From an uncultured Prevotella sp. (GTDB lineage: Bacteria; Bacteroidota; Bacteroidia; Bacteroidales; Bacteroidaceae): a DNA stretch of 9,926 nt. The notes beneath the pieces were generated by a model that made no database searches, was not told where the DNA came from, and saw only the letters and a list, made by a program, of their open reading frames with translations. Where the stretch lies: contig CAMQBR010000064.1 of the NCBI GenBank assembly GCA_946999045.1, positions 1 through 9,926 of the forward strand, written 5' to 3'. Positions 5,970 to 9,926 of this stretch are shown in pieces (the first letter of the stretch is position 1; each line of letters begins with the position of its first letter). A program made the translations under genes and the position numbers.

Positions 5970-6024
5970 TAATAGCACGTCTGATAGTAAATGAACAGTC
6001 AGACGTGCTATTAGTTGTTTTTTT
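5970..6024 (+). terminator. Rho-independent terminator of the LRR gene
   Basis: TAATAGCACGTCTGA (5970-5984) and TCAGACGTGCTATTA (5999-6013) form a perfect 15-bp stem with a 14-nt loop. A seven-T run follows at 6018-6024. It begins 52 nt after the LRR stop codon. The T tract is only on the plus-strand side, so it terminates the LRR transcript. The stem could still form at the 3' end of the convergent receptor mRNA without giving classical termination. Confidence 0.88.
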
Positions 6025-6047
6025 ACCTTATGTAAAAGTCTTTTTTT

Positions 6048-8531
6048 TTATTTTCCCAGCGGCAAGGCTTTTGTATCGTCTTCTTTCTCTTGGAAATCGT
6101 TTTTGATTTTTGTTTTGTGCGACTTAAATATTTTGTTAGTATTGCCAAAATTCCATGTTACCGAGAACACGAGGTGATAATTTATGGGTAATGACGTGGT
6201 TGTGGTTTGTTGGAAGTTGGCTCCTTTGGTGTATTGTATGATCTTTATGTTTCTGTCAAAGGTGCCTCTGTAAACAAGACTTAGGGCAAGTTTGTCTTGA
6301 AGCATATTTTTAGATAATTGCAAAGAATACATATTTAAGCCAGCAGAGCTACTACCTTGCAAGTTTAATTGCTTAGTGAGTCCTCCTACAGACGCTCCTA
6401 AATTAAATCCTTTAGGCAGTGTTTGTTGCATTGCTAAAAAGGCAGTAGCTTGCCAGCCGTAGTTGCTCTGATTGATTTGAGCAGTTTTGATAGTACGCAT
6501 ATCCAAATAATCGGCCGATGCGTTGAGTGTAAGTCTTGTTTTAGAAAATAGCAAGTAGTTTACAAAAGTAGAGATAGAGGTTTGTTGTCTTTGCACAATG
6601 TTACCATAGGTAGAGTTGAGCAAGTTGTTTTTATCGAGGAAAGAATAGTTGTAAATTTGGTTTCCAGCATAGTCGTATGCCAATGTGAGGTTAAATGTGA
6701 GTTTTTGGCTATAGTTATTAAAAACCATTTGAAGGTTATGTGCATTTTCCACTTCCAGATTAGGGTTTCCATACACAATCATTGTTGGGTTAGTTTGGTC
6801 GCGATATGGGTTGAGAAAAGATATGCTTGGTCTTGATATTCGCCAATGATAGTTCATTCCGATATTTATAGTTGGTTTAAGTGAGTATGAAATGCTTGCC
6901 GATGGCACCAAGTTTCCGTAGTTTTTATTGTAGTTTTTGTCTTTGTTGTTGGCATATACGATATTAGCCCATGTGTGTTCGTATCTGGTGCCCAGTCTTC
7001 CTCCTAATTTACCTTTTGATATGGCATACTCAATGTATGCAGCAAGAATATTTTGTTGATTGTCGTAGTCAATACTTCTTTCTTTGTTTAGGTTACGTTG
7101 TAGATTAACAATATCATAATATTTAGCATTAGAAGAGTTGAGATGATAGATGTATTTAGCACCAAAGTTAAGCGTGTGTTCTTTAACAATTGGTGTTGTG
7201 TAATCTGCTTGCACGGTGTGGCTTGTACCATTGTTGTTGGCGAGAGAATAAAGGTCGTTAAGACTAAGTGAGTTGTTGTAAGGTTTGTTTTCGTATGTTC
7301 TATTGTTTTCGTTTTCTGTTGGTGCGGTGTTGAGCATATAGCTTATTACCAAGCTTTTGGTATGAGCTTGATTGAAGAAGCGTTGATAGTCGATAGAAAC
7401 ATTGGCAGATGTTCGTTTGGATATAGATTCCATGTAGTTGGAGTATGAAAATCCTTCTCCATATCTTCCACCGTTGAAAGATGTTTTAGGTGTTCCTTTT
7501 AGCACTTGTTTGAAAGAAGAAAATCCAATAGTAGCACCGATATTGCTAGCAGAGTTGATAGCATAGTTAAGGTTGACGCTTCCCATATAGAAAGGTGTTT
7601 TGATTGAAAGGTTTTGTTCGTCTATCATTTTAGAAAGGTCGTTGTATTGTCTTTCTGTTATTATTTTAAATCCTTTGATTTCGTATGATTGATAGTGTAG
7701 AGCGTTAACGCTATATGATAGTTTTCCTTGTTGGCCGCTATGGAATAGATTAAACATATAGCCTACATTATGAATGGCCACCATGTCGCTACCACGATAT
7801 CCATTAGCGTTTTTTCCCGTTGTTTTGTTTTGTTCGTGCATGATGATGTTTAGAATGCCTGCTACACCCTCTGCATCATATTTAGCTCCAGGGCTTGTGA
7901 TGACCTCCACCCGTTTAACAGCAGAAGCAGGCATTGACTTAAAGATTTGCGATGCGTTGGCAGAGAACATGGCATTTGGTTTTCCGTCTACATAAACTTT
8001 GAAGGATTCTTTTCCGTTTATCTTGACATTGTCTTGTCCGTCAACAGTAACCATGGGTACTTTTCTTAGCATTTCTAACAGTGTAGTAGCTTTTGCTTCA
8101 TCATCAGCTTCTATATTGTAGCTCATTTTATCGGTTTCCATTTTTACTAATGGTTTTTGTGCTGTAATTGTTGCGCCTGCTATTTGTTCTGGTGCTGTTT
8201 GCATGGGTAGTATTCCTAAGTTAATGAGCGTAGTTTTAGAATGATTTTGTAGTTTTATTTGTTTAATCAATTCTTTTTTTCCCACAGCACTTAGTTGGAT
8301 GAAATAGTTGCCTGTACCTTTAATTACTTTTGCAAACTTTCCGTTATCGTCTGATATAAGCATTGTTTCTGGCTTGCTGTTGATGTTGTTTTTGTAAATA
8401 CGTATGGTAACAAATGGTTCGCTTTCATGTGTAACCGAGTCAACGACTTGCCCTACGATTTTAGTTTGTGCAGAAAGCATAGTAGCATAGATGGTAATGC
8501 ACAATAATAATAAGATTTTTTTGTAACTCAT
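6048..8531 (-). CDS. TonB-dependent-receptor-like outer-membrane beta-barrel protein
   Basis: This 827-residue outer-membrane protein has the domain order of the Bacteroidetes 'outer membrane beta-barrel' branch of TonB-dependent receptors. Residues 1-21 form a signal peptide ending in LSAQ. A carboxypeptidase-regulatory-like domain (about 24-110, starting IVGQVVDSVTHESEPFVTI) comes next. A plug domain follows at about 125-232, with VYVDGKP and VEVITSPGAKYDAEGVAGILNII typical of this group. The rest is a barrel of alternating aromatic beta strands, ending near LVFSVTWNFGN. A charged tail of about 30 residues follows, longer than needed to close a barrel. No SusD partner or glycan enzymes adjoin it, so it is not a visible polysaccharide-utilisation locus, and the substrate is unknown. 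I see no TAnnTTTG box in the 168 bp upstream. Transcription may come from the YitT gene or from a different promoter. Confidence 0.88.
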   Translation of the reverse strand: MSYKKILLLLCITIYATMLSAQTKIVGQVVDSVTHESEPFVTIRIYKNNINSKPETMLISDDNGKFAKVIKGTGNYFIQLSAVGKKELIKQIKLQNHSKTTLINLGILPMQTAPEQIAGATITAQKPLVKMETDKMSYNIEADDEAKATTLLEMLRKVPMVTVDGQDNVKINGKESFKVYVDGKPNAMFSANASQIFKSMPASAVKRVEVITSPGAKYDAEGVAGILNIIMHEQNKTTGKNANGYRGSDMVAIHNVGYMFNLFHSGQQGKLSYSVNALHYQSYEIKGFKIITERQYNDLSKMIDEQNLSIKTPFYMGSVNLNYAINSASNIGATIGFSSFKQVLKGTPKTSFNGGRYGEGFSYSNYMESISKRTSANVSIDYQRFFNQAHTKSLVISYMLNTAPTENENNRTYENKPYNNSLSLNDLYSLANNNGTSHTVQADYTTPIVKEHTLNFGAKYIYHLNSSNAKYYDIVNLQRNLNKERSIDYDNQQNILAAYIEYAISKGKLGGRLGTRYEHTWANIVYANNKDKNYNKNYGNLVPSASISYSLKPTINIGMNYHWRISRPSISFLNPYRDQTNPTMIVYGNPNLEVENAHNLQMVFNNYSQKLTFNLTLAYDYAGNQIYNYSFLDKNNLLNSTYGNIVQRQQTSISTFVNYLLFSKTRLTLNASADYLDMRTIKTAQINQSNYGWQATAFLAMQQTLPKGFNLGASVGGLTKQLNLQGSSSAGLNMYSLQLSKNMLQDKLALSLVYRGTFDRNIKIIQYTKGANFQQTTTTSLPINYHLVFSVTWNFGNTNKIFKSHKTKIKNDFQEKEDDTKALPLGK

Positions 8532-8699
8532 TTTTTTTATATTTATGTGATATAGGTAGCTTTATAAGCTTAATTGTATGTAGCAATTTGTTATATAGAC
8601 GTAATGATGTGTTGAGAAAGTTGCGTTTTTAAAGCTCTTGTTTATCATTTTGGTAGTTTTACTTTGATTTTTTTTGTGCGATTATGAGTTACTGTTGAT
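8532..8699 (-). other. Spacer between the yitT-like gene and the receptor gene
   Basis: These 168 bp separate two genes on the minus strand. I see no TAnnTTTG box or clear intrinsic terminator on the minus strand. The only structure noticed is a short palindrome, AGCTT-TAT-AAGCT (8558-8570), about 30 bp before the receptor start, which could be an operator or chance. The spacer leaves open whether the two genes are co-transcribed. Confidence 0.5.
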
Positions 8700-9596
8700 T
8701 TAATGTGCACAATGCGATGTTGTAGATTTCTTTCTGATTTTAAACTTATCAAATCCCAGTCCATAAACGCCAATGACCGAGCTTTGAGATACGAAGGCAG
8801 CAGGATCGATATCGTCAATGGTTTGGAATATCATAGCCGATTCGGTTTGTTTGGCTAATACGAATAACATTTTAATGTCGCGCCCAGAATAGAAGCCATT
8901 GGCATTGATGGTGGTACATCCTCGTGGCACTTGAGTATTGATGGCATGCCCAATTTCTTTGTATTTATCTGAAATAATGAAAAACTGCACAGAACGCCGA
9001 CTCATGTTTACTACTTTGTCAACACAAGCGGAGGAGACGATGAGGACAACATATCCATATAACACTTGCTGCCAATCATGCAATACCAAGTAACTTGAGG
9101 TAATAATAGATATGTCGCAACATAAAATAATCTTGCCTAAAGATATGTCATGATATTTGTGAATCATTGCAGCAATAACATCTGTTCCTCCTGTGCTACC
9201 ATTGCAGGAGAGTCCCAATCCAACGCTACTACCTAAGAGAACTCCGCCTAATACTGCAGCCATAAAAGGTTCATTGCGAATAATGCTTTGGTCATGGGTT
9301 AGATGCCTCATGAGTGAAACAAATAGTGAGAAAACAAGAGCAGCGTAGATGGTTTTTAGACAGAAGCGCCACCCTAAAATCTTTAGCGCAAAAGAAAGCA
9401 GCAATGCATTGAATGCTAAATAGCTTAGTTCTACAGGGATGTTTATTCCCCAAAACAATACGGAGGAGATACCTGCAATACCTCCAATACCAATATGATT
9501 GGGTAATAGAAAAACCGTCCACCCAATGCTACCGATGAGCATGGCTAAGGTCAAAATAATATAATCTTTTAGTTCAGTTGACTTTTTTCTTTGCAT
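8700..9596 (-). CDS. YitT family membrane protein (YitT_membrane + DUF2179)
   Basis: This 298-residue inner-membrane protein is of the YitT type. Residues about 10-195 hold five or six hydrophobic helices with the family's glycine-rich stretches: FLLPNHIGIGGIAGISSVLF (30-49) and GLGLSCNGSTGGTDVIA (126-142). Residues about 205-290 form the soluble DUF2179 domain, including RGCTTINANGFYSG (225-238) and SVIGVYGLGFDKFK (273-286). Length and domain order are normal for the family. The biochemical role of the family is not established, and the name says nothing about substrate. The start is supported by the -7 box 62 nt upstream. The receptor gene follows on the same strand after 168 bp. Confidence 0.9.
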   Translation of the reverse strand: MQRKKSTELKDYIILTLAMLIGSIGWTVFLLPNHIGIGGIAGISSVLFWGINIPVELSYLAFNALLLSFALKILGWRFCLKTIYAALVFSLFVSLMRHLTHDQSIIRNEPFMAAVLGGVLLGSSVGLGLSCNGSTGGTDVIAAMIHKYHDISLGKIILCCDISIITSSYLVLHDWQQVLYGYVVLIVSSACVDKVVNMSRRSVQFFIISDKYKEIGHAINTQVPRGCTTINANGFYSGRDIKMLFVLAKQTESAMIFQTIDDIDPAAFVSQSSVIGVYGLGFDKFKIRKKSTTSHCAH

Positions 9597-9658
9597 GACT
9601 ACATATTTTATTTAAGGAAGAAAGGATTGTTGTTATTTCATTTTTTAGAAATGTGGTG

Positions 9659-9666
9659 CAAAGTTA
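9659..9666 (-). promoter_or_regulatory. Bacteroidetes -7 box of the yitT-like gene
   Basis: On the minus strand this reads TAACTTTG, a match to TAnnTTTG, giving a leader of about 57 nt before the ATG. No clear -33 TTTG lies at standard spacing. A 13-bp palindrome (9693-9705) lies just upstream of where the -33 element would be. Confidence 0.6.
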
Positions 9667-9692
9667 CAAAAAAGTTGTTTATCTTTTGGTTA

Positions 9693-9705
9693 TTGTACAG
9701 TACAA
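9693..9705. promoter_or_regulatory. Operator-like palindrome upstream of the yitT-like gene
   Basis: TTGTAC-A-GTACAA is a perfect 6+1+6 palindrome. Its near edge is 27 bp upstream of the yitT-like -7 box, next to the expected -33 region, where a dimeric regulator often binds. I do not recognise the regulator. One palindrome of this length in AT-rich DNA could also occur by chance. Confidence 0.35.
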
Positions 9706-9777
9706 AAATATACTTTAGAAAGTGCTTATGTTGATTCGGTTAAAAGACTCATCTCTTTCATTGAGGGAGGGGTACAT

Positions 9778-9861
9778 GGCGGTTCTATAAATTATCACCG
9801 TAAAGTTTTTATGTAAGTTTTTTTCGTTTTGTCATCTTGTGGACTATTTTTGGTTCAATTT
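9778..9861 (+). repeat. Dispersed two-part intergenic repeat, copy 3
   Basis: GGCGGTTCTATAAATTA (9778-9794) is identical to copy 1 over 17 nt. After a 42-nt spacer comes TTGTGGACTATTTTTGG (9837-9853) and TTCAATTT (9854-9861), which match copy 1 apart from short gaps. The spacer is about 31 nt longer than in copy 1. Copy 3 is inverted relative to copy 1. It precedes a TATCTTTG -7 box by about 55 nt, almost the same distance as in copy 2. As the neighbouring genes are divergent here, it cannot be a terminator of the gene to its left. Confidence 0.7.
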
Positions 9862-9911
9862 GCTTGTTCGTTGGTACTGTCCTATAAAAGTGTGTAAGCC
9901 CATATTTTTAT

Positions 9912-9919
9912 TATCTTTG
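9912..9919 (+). promoter_or_regulatory. Forward -7 box for a gene beyond the right edge
   Basis: TATCTTTG is a perfect TAnnTTTG match, identical to the box ahead of the C10 protease gene and similarly placed after a dispersed repeat. The gene it would serve is outside the window, so its identity is unknown. Confidence 0.55.
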
Positions 9920-9926
9920 TATTTGA

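Larger units (their letters stand above)
9597..9926. other. Divergent intergenic region at the right edge
   Basis: These 330 bp have no gene. They hold the minus-strand promoter of the yitT-like gene (9659-9666), the TTGTACAGTACAA palindrome (9693-9705), the third dispersed repeat (9778-9861) and a plus-strand -7 box (9912-9919). The last two suggest that a plus-strand gene begins beyond the right edge, so this looks like a divergent promoter region. Confidence 0.65.

Noticed and set aside
6048..8531. SusC-type receptor of a polysaccharide-utilisation locus
   Set aside because: No SusD-like lipoprotein gene or glycan enzyme adjoins it, and its barrel is of the shorter outer-membrane beta-barrel branch (827 residues).
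1..9926. Insertion sequence or transposon bounded by the inverted repeats at the two ends
   Set aside because: No transposase or integrase gene lies between them. The copies have different spacers, and a third copy sits inside in the orientation expected for a promoter-linked element.

Overview
The window looks like chromosomal DNA of a Bacteroidales bacterium, most likely Prevotella or a close relative. It is AT-rich, and start codons follow A-rich leaders without Shine-Dalgarno sequences. Several genes are preceded by the Bacteroidetes-type -7 box TAnnTTTG. The protein set also fits: a FucP-type sugar symporter, an interpain/streptopain-like C10 cysteine protease, a BspA-like leucine-rich-repeat protein, and a large outer-membrane beta-barrel of the TonB-dependent receptor type. 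The C10 and LRR proteins end in the short C-terminal tail (LPxGxYI...KKV) common on secreted Prevotella proteins.

Layout: 1-616 has no convincing gene. It holds one copy of a dispersed repeat (reverse orientation), an AT-rich hairpin flanked by A and T tracts, three direct repeats with an exact 22-bp period, and a doubtful 40-codon ORF. At 617-1870 (+) lies the FucP-like transporter. At 1871-2079 is a second copy of the dispersed repeat, then a strong -7 box and a leader almost filled by a 22-codon upstream ORF. At 2080-4440 (+) lies the C10 protease. At 4441-4907 are two strong hairpins, a promoter, and a leader of about 215 nt. At 4908-5918 (+) lies the BspA-like LRR protein. At 5919-6047, between convergent genes, are a perfect 14-bp palindrome and a textbook rho-independent terminator. 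At 6048-8531 (-) lies the outer-membrane receptor, and at 8700-9596 (-) a YitT-family membrane protein. At 9597-9926 are the yitT-like promoter, a 13-bp operator-like palindrome, a third copy of the dispersed repeat and a forward promoter for a gene beyond the right edge.

Together the genes describe envelope and nutrient acquisition: an inner-membrane sugar importer, a secreted protease, a surface LRR protein and an outer-membrane receptor. Each of the three + strand genes has its own promoter signal, so they do not look like one operon. YitT and the receptor are on the same strand, 168 bp apart, and could be co-transcribed.

No clearly new defence or mobile system is visible, and there are no transposases, tRNAs, rRNAs or CRISPR arrays. 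The most interesting signals are non-coding. One is a two-part repeat (GGCGGTTCTATAAA(A)TTA, then a block ending in TCAATTT) that sits upstream of promoters and is inverted between the two ends of the window. The others are the 22-bp repeat array and a strand-polarised 18-bp hairpin after the protease gene.
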